In this document: positions 53,569 to 62,361 of the stretch, in pieces | Layout of the letters: each line of letters starts with the position of its first letter | Numbering within the stretch: position 1 is the first letter of the stretch | Assembly (NCBI GenBank): GCA_040219575.1 | Contig: JAVJSD010000044.1 | Coordinates: 47,726 to 111,725, forward strand | Direction: 5' to 3' | Length of the DNA: 64,000 nucleotides | Origin: JAVJSD01 sp040219575 | GTDB taxonomy: Bacteria; Planctomycetota; Planctomycetia; Pirellulales; Pirellulaceae | Position numbers and translations under genes: made by a program | Notes under the pieces: generated by a model | What the model saw: only the letters and a program-made list of their open reading frames with translations | What the model was told of the DNA's origin: nothing | The model's database searches: none

Positions 53569-54840
53569 ATGAAACTGTTCTGCTCCCGCCGCGAACACCT
53601 TGGGCGTCGCGCGTTTCTCAAAGGGGCGCTCGCCACGGCGACCGGAGGTCTGGTCGCCAACTGGGGCGCGCTGCGGTCGACGTCGCTATTGGCCGACGAG
53701 GCGAAGAAGACGGGCAAGCGGTGCATCCTGCTGTGGATGAACGGCGGCGCCAGCCAATTCGAGACGTTCGACATGAAAGTCGGCCGCAAGACCGGCGGGC
53801 CCTTTCGACCGATCTCGACGAACCTGGCCGGCGTGCAGATTTGCGAACTGCTGCCCAAGATTTCGCAGATGATGGATCGCCTCACGGTCATCCGCTCGAT
53901 GCGCACTTCGCAAATCGATCATCCCGGCGGCATCCATCTGATGCACACCGGCTACTCCGAGGCGGCCAATGTCCGCTTCCCCGAATTCGGCGCCGTGATC
54001 GCCAAGTACCTGGGCCGCGAGCAGAGCTCGCTGCCGAATTTCGTCAAGATCTCGTCGAACGGCAACGCGGGCGCGGGCTTTCTCGGTCCCAAGTATCATC
54101 CGTTCAATCTCGACCAGGATGGAGACCTGCCCGCCTTCTCGACATCGAACCTCGATCCCAAGATCGAACAGCGCCGCAACGATCTCCGCAATTTCCTGGA
54201 AGACAGCTACGCCAAGGACCATCAGGCCGAGACCGCCAAGATGCATCGCGAAGCGTACGAGGCGGCTCGCCGGTTGCAGTCGGCGCGGCAGGTGTTCGAT
54301 ATCGACAAGGAGTGGAGCGAGGCGGCGCCGCTGTACGGCGACAGCAAGTTCGGCCGACGATGCCTGCTGGCCCGCAAGTTGATCGAGGCCGGCGTTCCGT
54401 TTGTCGAGGTCGGGCAGAGCGGCTACGACACGCACGCCGACAACTTCACCGGCCACAAGGGCCTGGTGCCCTGCATGGATCACGCCTGGGCGGGCTTGCT
54501 GACGGATTTAGAGCAACGCGGCCTGCTCGACGACACGCTGGTGGTCTGGATGGGCGAGATCGGCCGCACGCCGCGGATCAACAACCGCTCGGGCCGCGAC
54601 CATTACGTCCGCGCTTGGAGCACCGCGCTCGCCGGCGGCGGAATCAAAGGCGGCGTGGTCTACGGCGAGACCGACGCCGACGGCGCCGATGTGAAGGACA
54701 ATCCCGTGACCGAAGGCGACTTCTTCGCCACCATCTACCAGTCGTTGGGCATCGATCCGCTCACCGAGCACTACGCCGGTTCGCGCCCCATCCCCGTCGC
54801 GCCCTTCGGCTCGAAGGTCGTCACCGAAGCCATCGCCTGA
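53569..54840 (+). CDS. DUF1501 family protein, copy 1 of the triads
   Basis: The 423-residue protein has a twin-arginine-like leader (LGRRAFLKGALATATGGLVA). The DUF1501 core is CILLWMNGGASQFETFDMKV, ICELLPKISQMMDRLTVIRS, HPGGIHLMHTGYSE, LLARKLIEAGVPFVEVGQSG and YDTHADNFTGHKGLVPCMDH. It ends with LVVWMGEIGRTPRINN and GRDHYVRAWSTALAGGGIKG. ATG 53569 has AAGGA upstream; ATG 53530, just inside the repeat boundary, is a longer alternative. It belongs to the alkaline phosphatase/sulfatase superfamily and shares its layout with copy 2 at 57718. Substrate unknown. Confidence 0.93.
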   Translation: MKLFCSRREHLGRRAFLKGALATATGGLVANWGALRSTSLLADEAKKTGKRCILLWMNGGASQFETFDMKVGRKTGGPFRPISTNLAGVQICELLPKISQMMDRLTVIRSMRTSQIDHPGGIHLMHTGYSEAANVRFPEFGAVIAKYLGREQSSLPNFVKISSNGNAGAGFLGPKYHPFNLDQDGDLPAFSTSNLDPKIEQRRNDLRNFLEDSYAKDHQAETAKMHREAYEAARRLQSARQVFDIDKEWSEAAPLYGDSKFGRRCLLARKLIEAGVPFVEVGQSGYDTHADNFTGHKGLVPCMDHAWAGLLTDLEQRGLLDDTLVVWMGEIGRTPRINNRSGRDHYVRAWSTALAGGGIKGGVVYGETDADGADVKDNPVTEGDFFATIYQSLGIDPLTEHYAGSRPIPVAPFGSKVVTEAIA

Positions 54841-54842
54841 CC

Positions 54843-54880
54843 GTAGGGCAGGCATCTTGCCTGCCAGCTTGAAGGCTACC
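54843..54880. repeat. Short two-armed element, GTAGGG family
   Basis: GTAGGGCAGGCATCTTGCCT with GCC is followed by AGCTTGAAGGCTACC, a compact copy of the family at 1206 and 37530. It lies in the operon between DUF1501 and WD40 copy 1. Confidence 0.65.
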
Positions 54881-54905
54881 GCACAAATCCACCACGAGGC
54901 GACGC

Positions 54906-56099
54906 ATGTCGTTCGATCCCAAAAAGGCCAAGCACGTCGGACGCCTGCGCTTCGAAGGCGCGTGGACGACTTCGGTGGCGTTCCTCGATGACGGCCGCAA
55001 GGTCGCCGCCGCCAATCGCGAAGGACAAATCTACATCTGGCGGTTGCCCGAGGAGTTCGTCGCCGAGCAGGGCGACAAGAAAAGCGACGAACCGCCGTTC
55101 GGACCTTCGCCGGTGCGACGACTCGACGGCCACACCAACGGCGTCACGCAGTTGATCGCCGCCCCCGACGGCAAGACGCTCATCTCGTCGAGCCTCGATC
55201 ACACGGTTCGCATTTGGGACACGTCGCTGGCCGTCGAAGCCAAGGCGGAAGCCGTGCTCGACGCGGAGTCGCGCGAGCGGGAGGCCGCAAAGGCCCGCAA
55301 CGACGAACCGCTCAATCGCCCCGGCGTGCAGGTCGAACTGCAGACCGAGTGCGACGTGCTCGAGGCGCACAGCGATTGGGTCCGCGCGCTGAACATCAGC
55401 GCCGACGGTCGTCGTCTGATCAGCGGCGGCGACGATCGCTTGACGGTCGTTTGGGATCTTGCCGCGCGCAAGGAAGTCGCCCGCTGGCAAGGCCATCCGC
55501 TCACCTGGGTCGTCTCCGCGGCGCTGTCGCCCGACGGCGAAAAGGCGTTCGTGGCCGAGTTCAGCGATTCGCGGGGCAGTTTCGATCGCCCGCCGGCGCA
55601 GGCAAGGATCTTCGACGCCACCAGCGGCAGTGAACTCGTCGACCTGCTCAAGGTGCAGTTCCCGAACGTCAAGGTCCGCGACAATTCCTACGGCTACGGC
55701 ACAACCTGGATCAAGTTCGTGGGGCGCGGATTTGTCGCGTCGGAGTTCTCGCCCGACGGCAAACTGCTGGCGGTCGCGCAGGGGGGCGAAACCGGCAGCG
55801 GCAAGGTGCACTTGATCGACGCCGCCAACGGCAAGTTGGTCCGCACATTCGCCGACCACCAGTCGGGAGCGCTCGACGTGCGGTTCTCGTCCGACGGCGA
55901 GTACGTCCTCTCCACCGGCCGCGACACGACCGTGCAGATCCACCAGGCCAGCGACGGCAAGGAAGTCGCCCGCCTGGGCAAGGGGCGCGGCGGCCAGTTC
56001 AAGGACTGGCTGCACGCCGTCGCCCTCTCTCCCGACGAACAATGGCTCGCCGCCGCCGACATCTCCGGTCTGGTGGAGTTGTGGAGATTTGAATCGTAG
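54906..56099 (+). CDS. WD40 repeat protein, copy 1
   Basis: The 397-residue protein has about six to seven beta-propeller blades and no signal peptide. Clear blades are LDGHTNGVTQLIAAPDGKTL with SLDHTVRIWD, LEAHSDWVRALNISADGRRL with DDRLTVVWDL, FADHQSGALDVRFSSDGEYV and a final WLHAVALSPDEQWLAAADIS. It presumably forms a cytosolic protein-interaction platform. It lies 65 bp after DUF1501 copy 1 and 20 bp before DUF1549/1553 copy 2, linking the two triads in one transcript. Confidence 0.9.
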   Translation: MSFDPKKAKHVGRLRFEGAWTTSVAFLDDGRKVAAANREGQIYIWRLPEEFVAEQGDKKSDEPPFGPSPVRRLDGHTNGVTQLIAAPDGKTLISSSLDHTVRIWDTSLAVEAKAEAVLDAESREREAAKARNDEPLNRPGVQVELQTECDVLEAHSDWVRALNISADGRRLISGGDDRLTVVWDLAARKEVARWQGHPLTWVVSAALSPDGEKAFVAEFSDSRGSFDRPPAQARIFDATSGSELVDLLKVQFPNVKVRDNSYGYGTTWIKFVGRGFVASEFSPDGKLLAVAQGGETGSGKVHLIDAANGKLVRTFADHQSGALDVRFSSDGEYVLSTGRDTTVQIHQASDGKEVARLGKGRGGQFKDWLHAVALSPDEQWLAAADISGLVELWRFES

Positions 56100-56119
56100 G
56101 ACGCACAGCGAGAAGTTCC

Positions 56120-57718
56120 ATGCGACGATCGACCATCGCAGCAGCGTTGTTGCTCTCCGGCGTGTGCGCTGCCGCCGCCGCCGAGTCGAAGACGTCGAGT
56201 GAGGGTCCTCCATCTTCCGGCGACGTGCAAAGCGTCGTCCAGCGCGTCGACCGGTTGTTGGCCCAGCACTGGGCCCGGCTCAACGTGACGCCCGCCGGCG
56301 ACGCCGACGACGCTACGATCCTGCGGCGTTTGACGCTCGATCTCGCCGGCCGCATTCCCACGCGAGAGGAGTGGCTCGCCTATCGCGACGAACCGGCCGC
56401 CGACAAGCGAGAGGGACTTGTCGACAGGTTGCTCACAGGCCCCGAGTTTCCGCTGCACCTGGCCAACGTGCTCGACGCGGCCGTGCAGGGGCGCGACGCG
56501 GGCGACGGCGATTTCCTCAGCTACCTGCGCCGCGCCCTCGACCAGCGCCGCGGCTGGGACGAAATGTATCGAAACATGCTGGTCGGTCCCTGGGAGACGG
56601 ACGAGCAGAAGCAGGCCGACCGCTTCCTGACTCGTCGCGTCAAGGATCTCGACCGCATGTCGACCGACGCCGCCCGAGCCTTCTTCGGTGTCGATATCAG
56701 TTGCGCGAAGTGCCACGACCACCCGCTGGTCATCGACTGGTCGCAAGACCATTACTACGGCATGCTCTCGTTCTTCAGTCGCACCACCGGCGGCAAGGGG
56801 GGCATCAGCGAGAAGAAGCAGGCGGAGGTGAAGTTTCTGGCCGGCGGCCAGGAGAAGACCGCCCGCATGATGTTCCTGACCGGCCAGACCTTTGATGACG
56901 CGGCCGCGCCGCAAGACGCGGACAAGGAAGACAAGAAAGAGAAAGGCGAGGGGGAAGTCCTCGGCGGGCGGCGGCAATTGGTGGAAGCTTCGCTCGCGGA
57001 GCGGTCGTTCTTCAGCCGCAACATCGCCAACCGGTTGTGGCATTACTTCTTCGGCCGCGGACTCGTGCAGCCGGTCGACCAGATGCATTCCGAAAACGAA
57101 CCGGCGATCCCCGAGTTGCTCGCGTTGTTGGCCGACGACCTCGTCGAGCACGACTACGACTTGCGGCGCACGATACGCATCCTCGTCTCCAGCCGCGTCT
57201 ATCGACTCGATAGTCGTTGGACCGGCGAGGAACCGCCGCCTTCGGCCGAGGTGTTCGCTGTCGCCCGGCTGCGGCCGTTGAGCCGTCGTCAATTGGCGCT
57301 CTCGTTGCTGTTGGCGTCGGGCGACGATTCCTTCCGGCAGGCCTCGCAACCGGAAGAACGGGCCAAGGCCTGGCTCGAGTTGCAGGCGCAAGGCGAGGCG
57401 CTGATCGCCTCGCTCGATCAACGTGTCGACGGTTTCGAAAGCAGCGCCGGCGAAGCGTTGTTCCTTACCAACAGCGAGGCGATCCAAAAACTGCTTCGCG
57501 ACGGCGACCATTCCCTCGCCAAGCGACTTTCCGCCGTCGACGACGACGGTGAGTTGGTGACGGCGGTCTATCAGCAGCTTCTTTCGCGCGATCCCACCGA
57601 CGCCGAAGTTGAACAACTGACCCATTGGATCAACACGCAGCGGGCGGACCGCGAAAGTCTCTGCGCCGACCTCGCCTGGGCCGTGCTCACTTCCGCCGAA
57701 TTCCGCTTCCTGCCTTGA
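56120..57718 (+). CDS. DUF1549/DUF1553 (PSCyt2/PSD1) exported protein, copy 2
   Basis: The 532-residue protein has a signal peptide (RRSTIAAALLLSGVCAAAAA). The DUF1549 part has ILRRLTLDLAGRIPTREEWL and the haem-type motif Cys195-Ala-Lys-Cys198-His199 (ISCAKCHDHPLVIDWSQ). The DUF1553 part runs from SFFSRNIANRLWHYFFGRGL, with VQPVDQMHSENEPAIPELLA, to YQQLLSRDPTDAEVEQLTHW and LTSAEFRFLP. It is diverged from copy 1 but has the same architecture. Its stop overlaps the next start by one base (TGATG). Confidence 0.92.
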   Translation: MRRSTIAAALLLSGVCAAAAAESKTSSEGPPSSGDVQSVVQRVDRLLAQHWARLNVTPAGDADDATILRRLTLDLAGRIPTREEWLAYRDEPAADKREGLVDRLLTGPEFPLHLANVLDAAVQGRDAGDGDFLSYLRRALDQRRGWDEMYRNMLVGPWETDEQKQADRFLTRRVKDLDRMSTDAARAFFGVDISCAKCHDHPLVIDWSQDHYYGMLSFFSRTTGGKGGISEKKQAEVKFLAGGQEKTARMMFLTGQTFDDAAAPQDADKEDKKEKGEGEVLGGRRQLVEASLAERSFFSRNIANRLWHYFFGRGLVQPVDQMHSENEPAIPELLALLADDLVEHDYDLRRTIRILVSSRVYRLDSRWTGEEPPPSAEVFAVARLRPLSRRQLALSLLLASGDDSFRQASQPEERAKAWLELQAQGEALIASLDQRVDGFESSAGEALFLTNSEAIQKLLRDGDHSLAKRLSAVDDDGELVTAVYQQLLSRDPTDAEVEQLTHWINTQRADRESLCADLAWAVLTSAEFRFLP

Positions 57719-59043
57719 TGGACCGCGCGATGCAATCACGAACCATGCCGACGCGAACTTCCTGCCGTGCGACGGAGCACGACCTTCATCGTCGCACGTT
57801 CCTGCGCAGCGCCGTCGCCGGCACGACCGCGGCGTTGACATTCGGCGGCCTGGCCGTCGGCCGTGAGTCGCCGCAGGCGGCCCGGCTTCGCGCCAAGCAG
57901 AAACAGGTGCTGTTCATCTGGCTCGCGGGCGGCGCCAGTCAATTCGAGATGTGGGATCCCAAACCCGGCCGCCCAACCGGGGGACCGTTCCGCGCCATCC
58001 CCACCTCGGTTTGCGGCACGCATTTCGGCGAGCTGATGCCGAAGACCGCCAAGATCGCCGATCGCCTGGCGGTCGTCCGTTCGCTCAATACGCAGATCAC
58101 CGCGCATGCCATCGCCGCCGATCTGATCAGCACGGGACGTCCCAAGGAGGCCGCGCTGGAGTATCCCGAAATCGGCGTCGTGCTGGCCAAGCAGCTCGCC
58201 CGCCGCGACGCGGAGTTGCCCGACTACGTTTCGATCTTTCTCTCCAGCGAAGGGCATCGCCGCCCGGCCGTCGGCTTCCTCGGCGGTCGCCATGCGCCGC
58301 TGCACCTGCGGGATTCGCTGCGGCCGTCGTACATCGACCCGCCCGCGGGCCTCGACACGCAGCGGCACACCGAGCGCGAACACCTGCGGCAGTTGGTGAG
58401 CAGCCAGTTCGCCCGCGGCCGCGCCGGCGCCGAGATGGTCGACGGCTACAACGCCGCCTTCAGCCGCGTCCGCGGTCTCATGCGCAGCGATCACCTGTTC
58501 GATCTCGACCGAGAACCGTCGGCCATGCGCGAGCGCTACGGCGATACCCAGTTCGGACGCAACTGCCTGCTCGCCCGGCGAATGCTCGAGGCCGGCGTGC
58601 CGATGGTGAAGGTCGCCCGGGGATTCTGGGACAGCCATCACGACAACTTCGAAAGCCACCGCGAACTGGTGACGGACTTCGACCACGTGTTCACGACCTT
58701 GATTCGCGATCTGGAGGATCGCGGCCTGCTCGACTCGACGCTGGTGGTGGTGTTCTCCGAGTTCGGGCGGACGCCGAAGATCAACAAGGATGTGGGACGC
58801 GACCACTACGCCGCCGCCTGGTCTTGCGCGTTGGCTGGCTGCGGCATTCGTGGAGGCGTCGTCCATGGCAAGACCGACGCCGATGGTGTGAGCGTCGCCG
58901 ATGGCGAAGTCGATGCCGCCGACTTCGCGGCCACCGTGTATAGCGCGGTCGGCATCGATCCCGAAGAACACTACTACGTCGGCCCCCGGCCCGTGCCGCT
59001 CGCCCGGGAAGACTCGCATCCCATCAAAACGGTGCTGTCGTGA
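57718..59043 (+). CDS. DUF1501 family protein, copy 2
   Basis: The 441-residue protein has a twin-arginine-like leader (LHRRTFLRSAVAGTTAALTF). The core is VLFIWLAGGASQFEMWDPKP, GELMPKTAKIADRLAVVRSL, LLARRMLEAGVPMVKVARGF, FWDSHHDNFESHREL, LVVVFSEFGRTPKIN and GRDHYAAAWSCALAGCGIRG. Its insert contains AHAIAADLISTGRPKEAALE where copy 1 has a HPGGIHLMHTGYSE segment, so the substrate pocket may differ. ATG 57718 overlaps the upstream stop; its own stop overlaps the WD40 start (GTGA). Confidence 0.92.
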   Translation: MDRAMQSRTMPTRTSCRATEHDLHRRTFLRSAVAGTTAALTFGGLAVGRESPQAARLRAKQKQVLFIWLAGGASQFEMWDPKPGRPTGGPFRAIPTSVCGTHFGELMPKTAKIADRLAVVRSLNTQITAHAIAADLISTGRPKEAALEYPEIGVVLAKQLARRDAELPDYVSIFLSSEGHRRPAVGFLGGRHAPLHLRDSLRPSYIDPPAGLDTQRHTEREHLRQLVSSQFARGRAGAEMVDGYNAAFSRVRGLMRSDHLFDLDREPSAMRERYGDTQFGRNCLLARRMLEAGVPMVKVARGFWDSHHDNFESHRELVTDFDHVFTTLIRDLEDRGLLDSTLVVVFSEFGRTPKINKDVGRDHYAAAWSCALAGCGIRGGVVHGKTDADGVSVADGEVDAADFAATVYSAVGIDPEEHYYVGPRPVPLAREDSHPIKTVLS

Positions 59044-60053
59044 CGGCGAAGCTGGCGCCCGAGAAGTTCGAACACGCGGCCACCGCCGAATACGAGGGCA
59101 TTCTCTATGCGCTCGCTTTCGACGAATCGGCGCACACGGCGTACGCGGCCGGCGACGACCGCGCGCTGTACGCCGTCGATGTCGGCGCCGCCGAACCCAA
59201 GCTGACGAAGGTCGCGGCGCATCACGACAACTACGTGTCGGCGATCGCGCTGCGCGGGGAAGTCGTCATCTCCGCCGGTTACGACGGACGCATCCTTTGG
59301 ACGCGAGCGGCCGGCGGCGAACAGCTGCGCGACGTCGCCGCTCACGACGGTTGGATTCGCGACCTCACACTCCTCGCCGACGATTCACAACTGGCCAGCG
59401 TCGGCCACGACCTGTGCGTGCGTCTGTGGGACGCGGAAACAGGAGCGCTGCTGCGCGTCTTCGAAGGGCACGCGGCGACCACGCCGCAAGGCTACGTCTC
59501 GGCCATTTACGCCCTCGCCGCCAGCCCCGACGGCCGCTATCTCGCCAGCGGCGACCGCGTCGGCGAAGTTCGCGTGTGGGAGATTGAGACGGGCAAGCTC
59601 GCCGCCACGCTCGCCTCGCCCGCCTTCTACACCTACGACGCCTCGAAACGCGTACGCTCGATCGGCGGCATCCGCTCGTTGTGCTTCTCCCCGGACGGAA
59701 AACAACTGGCCATCGCCGGCATCGGGCAGGTGACCAACGTCGACGGGTTCGTCGGTCCCTGCCGCATCGAACTCTGGGACTGGGCCGCCGGCAAGAGAAC
59801 CTTCACCGGCCAGGACAGTCACAAGGCGGTGCTCAACCACATCGCCTTCGACGCCGGCGGCGAGTGGCTGATCGCGGCGGGCGGCGGCGACAGCGGCGGC
59901 CTGCTCGCCTTCTGGGACCCGTCGCAGGAGAAGCCCCAGCACAAAGCCAAACCCAAGGGCCATATCCAGCGGTTCCACCTCGACCAGTCCGCCGGCGCCC
60001 TCTACCTCGCCGGCCACGGCGGCCTCCAAGTCTGGCGCACGCCGCCATCGTAG
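59040..60053 (+). CDS. WD40 repeat protein, copy 2
   Basis: The 337-residue protein starts at GTG overlapping the preceding stop. Blades include YEGILYALAFDESAHTAYAA, VAAHHDNYVSAIALRGEVVI, VAAHDGWIRDLTLLADDSQL with HDLCVRLWDAETG, SAIYALAASPDGRYLASGDR and LNHIAFDAGGEWLIAAGGGD. No signal peptide is seen. It is the last gene of the six-gene operon. Confidence 0.9.
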   Translation: MTAKLAPEKFEHAATAEYEGILYALAFDESAHTAYAAGDDRALYAVDVGAAEPKLTKVAAHHDNYVSAIALRGEVVISAGYDGRILWTRAAGGEQLRDVAAHDGWIRDLTLLADDSQLASVGHDLCVRLWDAETGALLRVFEGHAATTPQGYVSAIYALAASPDGRYLASGDRVGEVRVWEIETGKLAATLASPAFYTYDASKRVRSIGGIRSLCFSPDGKQLAIAGIGQVTNVDGFVGPCRIELWDWAAGKRTFTGQDSHKAVLNHIAFDAGGEWLIAAGGGDSGGLLAFWDPSQEKPQHKAKPKGHIQRFHLDQSAGALYLAGHGGLQVWRTPPS

Positions 60054-60124
60054 TACGTCCTTTGACCGGTCCGTCGCCATCTACGAGACGGCCGACCTGA
60101 CGGTGCGACCAACGGGAAACGAAC

Positions 60125-60256
60125 GTCCGCAGATTGCGCAGAATTCCGCAGATTCGAAATTGAGCGGTGCTTTTCTATTCGCGGCAGAAGTTCGCGTTGA
60201 AGGTTTTCTCGCCCACTTTCTTCCTTCATCTGCGTCCGTCTGCGCAATCTGCGGAC
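60125..60256. repeat. 18-bp perfect inverted repeat pair, TCCGCAGATT type
   Basis: GTCCGCAGATTGCGCAGA at 60125-60142 is exactly complementary to 60239-60256. It is a shorter relative of the pair at 6139-6356. It lies in the 60054-60373 gap, which shows no gene. Confidence 0.8.
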
Positions 60257-60373
60257 AACTCTTGTGCAACTCGCCTTGCAGAAAACTTGGCGGGTTTCCA
60301 ACGGGGCGGTGGGAAACGAGAATGAACCGCTGGGCGTCACCTTTCCCCCGCATCCCGAGTCTGTCCCCATCCC

Positions 60374-61468
60374 ATGTTCGTCGACCGCGTTCAAGTTGAA
60401 GTTCTGGCCGGCAAAGGCGGCGACGGCTGCATGAGCTTTCGCCGCGAGAAGTACGTTCCCAAGGGTGGGCCGGACGGCGGCGACGGCGGCGAGGGGGGCA
60501 GCGTGATCGTCATCGCCCGGGAAGGCGTCAACAGCCTGTCGGTGCTGGGGCATCGCAAGATGTGGAAGGCCACCAAGGGCAGCAACGGCAGCGGCGCCAA
60601 TCGCCACGGCCGCAGCGGCGAAGACCTGATCATCGAAGTCCCGCCCGGCACCGTGATCACCGACGTCGACGAGGATTTCGTCCTCAAGGATCTCTCGCAC
60701 GAGGGCGAACAGGTCGTCGTCGCGCGGGGCGGCAAGGGAGGCAAGGGGAACACGCACTTCAAGTCGTCGGTCAATCAGGCGCCGCGGCAGTGGACCTCCG
60801 GCGAGGAGGGAGAGCATCGCCGCCTGGTGTTCGAACTGAAGGTCATCGCCGACGTGGGACTGGTCGGCAAACCGAACGCCGGCAAGAGCACGCTGCTCAG
60901 CCGGCTGAGCCACGCGCGGCCGGAGATCGCTGACTACCCGTTCACCACCAAGTTCCCCAACCTGGGGCAGGTGCAGATCGACTTCGACCGCTCGTTCGTG
61001 ATGGCCGACATCCCCGGCTTGATCGAAGGCGCCCATCGCGGCGTCGGCCTGGGACACGAATTCCTCCGCCACATCGAACGCGCCGGCGTGCTGGTGCACC
61101 TGGTGGAGCCCTGTCCCATCGACGGCAGCGATCCCCTGGAGAATTACGTCGCCATCCGCGACGAACTCGCCCACCATAGCGCGGAACTGGGCCGTCGGCC
61201 CGAACTGCCGGTGATCACCAAGGCCGAGTTGCCCGGCGCCGCGGAAGTTCGCGAGCGGCTGGCCGACCTGCTCCGCCAACATGGCGACCAGCGCGAAGTG
61301 CTGCTGATTTCCGCCGTCACCGGCGTCGGGCTGAACCGCCTGACCGGCCAGGTCGTGCGACTGTTGGCGGCCGACAAGGAGCCGGCGGCCGACGACGGCG
61401 AGTCGAACGCCGAGACCTTCATTCCCGTGCCGCTCCCTTCCCCGGCGGCCGATCAGGAAGACGCATGA
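60374..61468 (+). CDS. obgE: Obg/CgtA GTPase
   Basis: The 364-residue ribosome-associated GTPase acts in large-subunit assembly and stress control. The Obg domain (residues 1-160) has RVQVEVLAGKGGDGCMSFRR, the Gly-rich GGPDGGDGGEGGSVIVIA and VARGGKGGKGNTHFKSSVNQ. The G domain has G1 GLVGKPNAGKSTLL, G2 DYPFTTKFPNLGQV and G3 MADIPGLIEGAHRGVGLGHE. The G4 position reads VITKAELPG instead of the canonical NKxD. G5 is LLISAVTGVG. The C-terminus is short. It overlaps coaX by four bases (ATGA). Confidence 0.95.
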   Translation: MFVDRVQVEVLAGKGGDGCMSFRREKYVPKGGPDGGDGGEGGSVIVIAREGVNSLSVLGHRKMWKATKGSNGSGANRHGRSGEDLIIEVPPGTVITDVDEDFVLKDLSHEGEQVVVARGGKGGKGNTHFKSSVNQAPRQWTSGEEGEHRRLVFELKVIADVGLVGKPNAGKSTLLSRLSHARPEIADYPFTTKFPNLGQVQIDFDRSFVMADIPGLIEGAHRGVGLGHEFLRHIERAGVLVHLVEPCPIDGSDPLENYVAIRDELAHHSAELGRRPELPVITKAELPGAAEVRERLADLLRQHGDQREVLLISAVTGVGLNRLTGQVVRLLAADKEPAADDGESNAETFIPVPLPSPAADQEDA

Positions 61469-62259
61469 CGCTGCTGGCGGTCAACATCGGCAACACTACG
61501 GCGCAGCTTGCCGCCTATGAATCCGTCGCCGACGCCCAGTGGCCCCAACCGACGGCGATCGTGTCGCTGCGAACGCCCGAGCTGCTCGCCGAGCCGCGCG
61601 GCGAACAGCTTCTGACCGAAGCGATCGCGCAACTGGCGCCGGACGGCATGCACGCCTGCTTCGCGGCCAGCGTGCATCGCGGCGCCGAGAAACGGCTCGC
61701 CGCCTGGATGGCCCGGCATCGCGCGTCGGATTCCTATCATCGGCTGACGCACGCCGACCTGCCGCTGCGGATCGAGGTCGACCACCCGCAGCGCGTCGGC
61801 ATCGATCGGCTGGTGGCGGCGCTGGCGGTGAATCGCCTCCGCGACGCGCGTCGCCCGGCGATTGTGGTCGACGCCGGCACGGTGGTCACCGTCGACCTGG
61901 TCGACGCCGAGGGCGCGTTTCAAGGCGGCGCCTTCCTGCCGGGCCTGGCGATGACGGCCCGGGCCATGTCGCTCGACACCGACGCCCTGCCGCTGGTCCG
62001 CTTCCCGGCCGACGCCCCGCCGCCGCCGATCGTCGGCAAGTCGACCGAGGCGGCCATCCGCAGCGGCCTGTTCTGGGGCACCGTCGGCGCCATGCGGGAG
62101 ACCATTCACCGCATCCGCGAGCAACTGCCGGTCGCGCCGCAATTGTTCATCACCGGCGGCGACGCCCGCCGCATGACCGCGCTGCTGGAAGACGACGCCG
62201 CATTCGTCGAAGACCTCGTCCCCGGCGGCATCGCCCTGGCCGCGGCCCACCACGGCTAG
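61465..62259 (+). CDS. coaX: Type III pantothenate kinase
   Basis: The 264-residue enzyme phosphorylates pantothenate in coenzyme A synthesis. The ATP-binding motif reads LLAVNIGNTTAQLAAY, with Asn where most CoaX proteins have Asp (DxGNT). The other motifs are standard: HPQRVGIDRLVAALAV, IVVDAGTVVTVDLVDAEGAF, GGAFLPGLAMTARAM and LFITGGDARRM. Start overlaps obgE stop. Last gene before the repeat-rich mobile region. Confidence 0.92.
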   Translation: MTLLAVNIGNTTAQLAAYESVADAQWPQPTAIVSLRTPELLAEPRGEQLLTEAIAQLAPDGMHACFAASVHRGAEKRLAAWMARHRASDSYHRLTHADLPLRIEVDHPQRVGIDRLVAALAVNRLRDARRPAIVVDAGTVVTVDLVDAEGAFQGGAFLPGLAMTARAMSLDTDALPLVRFPADAPPPPIVGKSTEAAIRSGLFWGTVGAMRETIHRIREQLPVAPQLFITGGDARRMTALLEDDAAFVEDLVPGGIALAAAHHG

Positions 62260-62277
62260 GCATTATCCGGCAACTTC

Positions 62278-62339
62278 GTCGGAGGTCGTGAGACTTCCGA
62301 CCGCAATGAAAAACAGGGAACGCTCACGAGTTCCGCGAC
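62278..62339. repeat. Two-armed element, GTCGGAGGTC variant of the GTAGC family
   Basis: The left arm GTCGGAGGTCGTGAGACTTC with C and the right arm GGAACGCTCACGAGTTCCGC with GAC share the GTGA/TCAC loops. It follows the coaX stop. Confidence 0.7.
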
Positions 62340-62361
62340 AAGAATTTGCAGCGATTCGACC

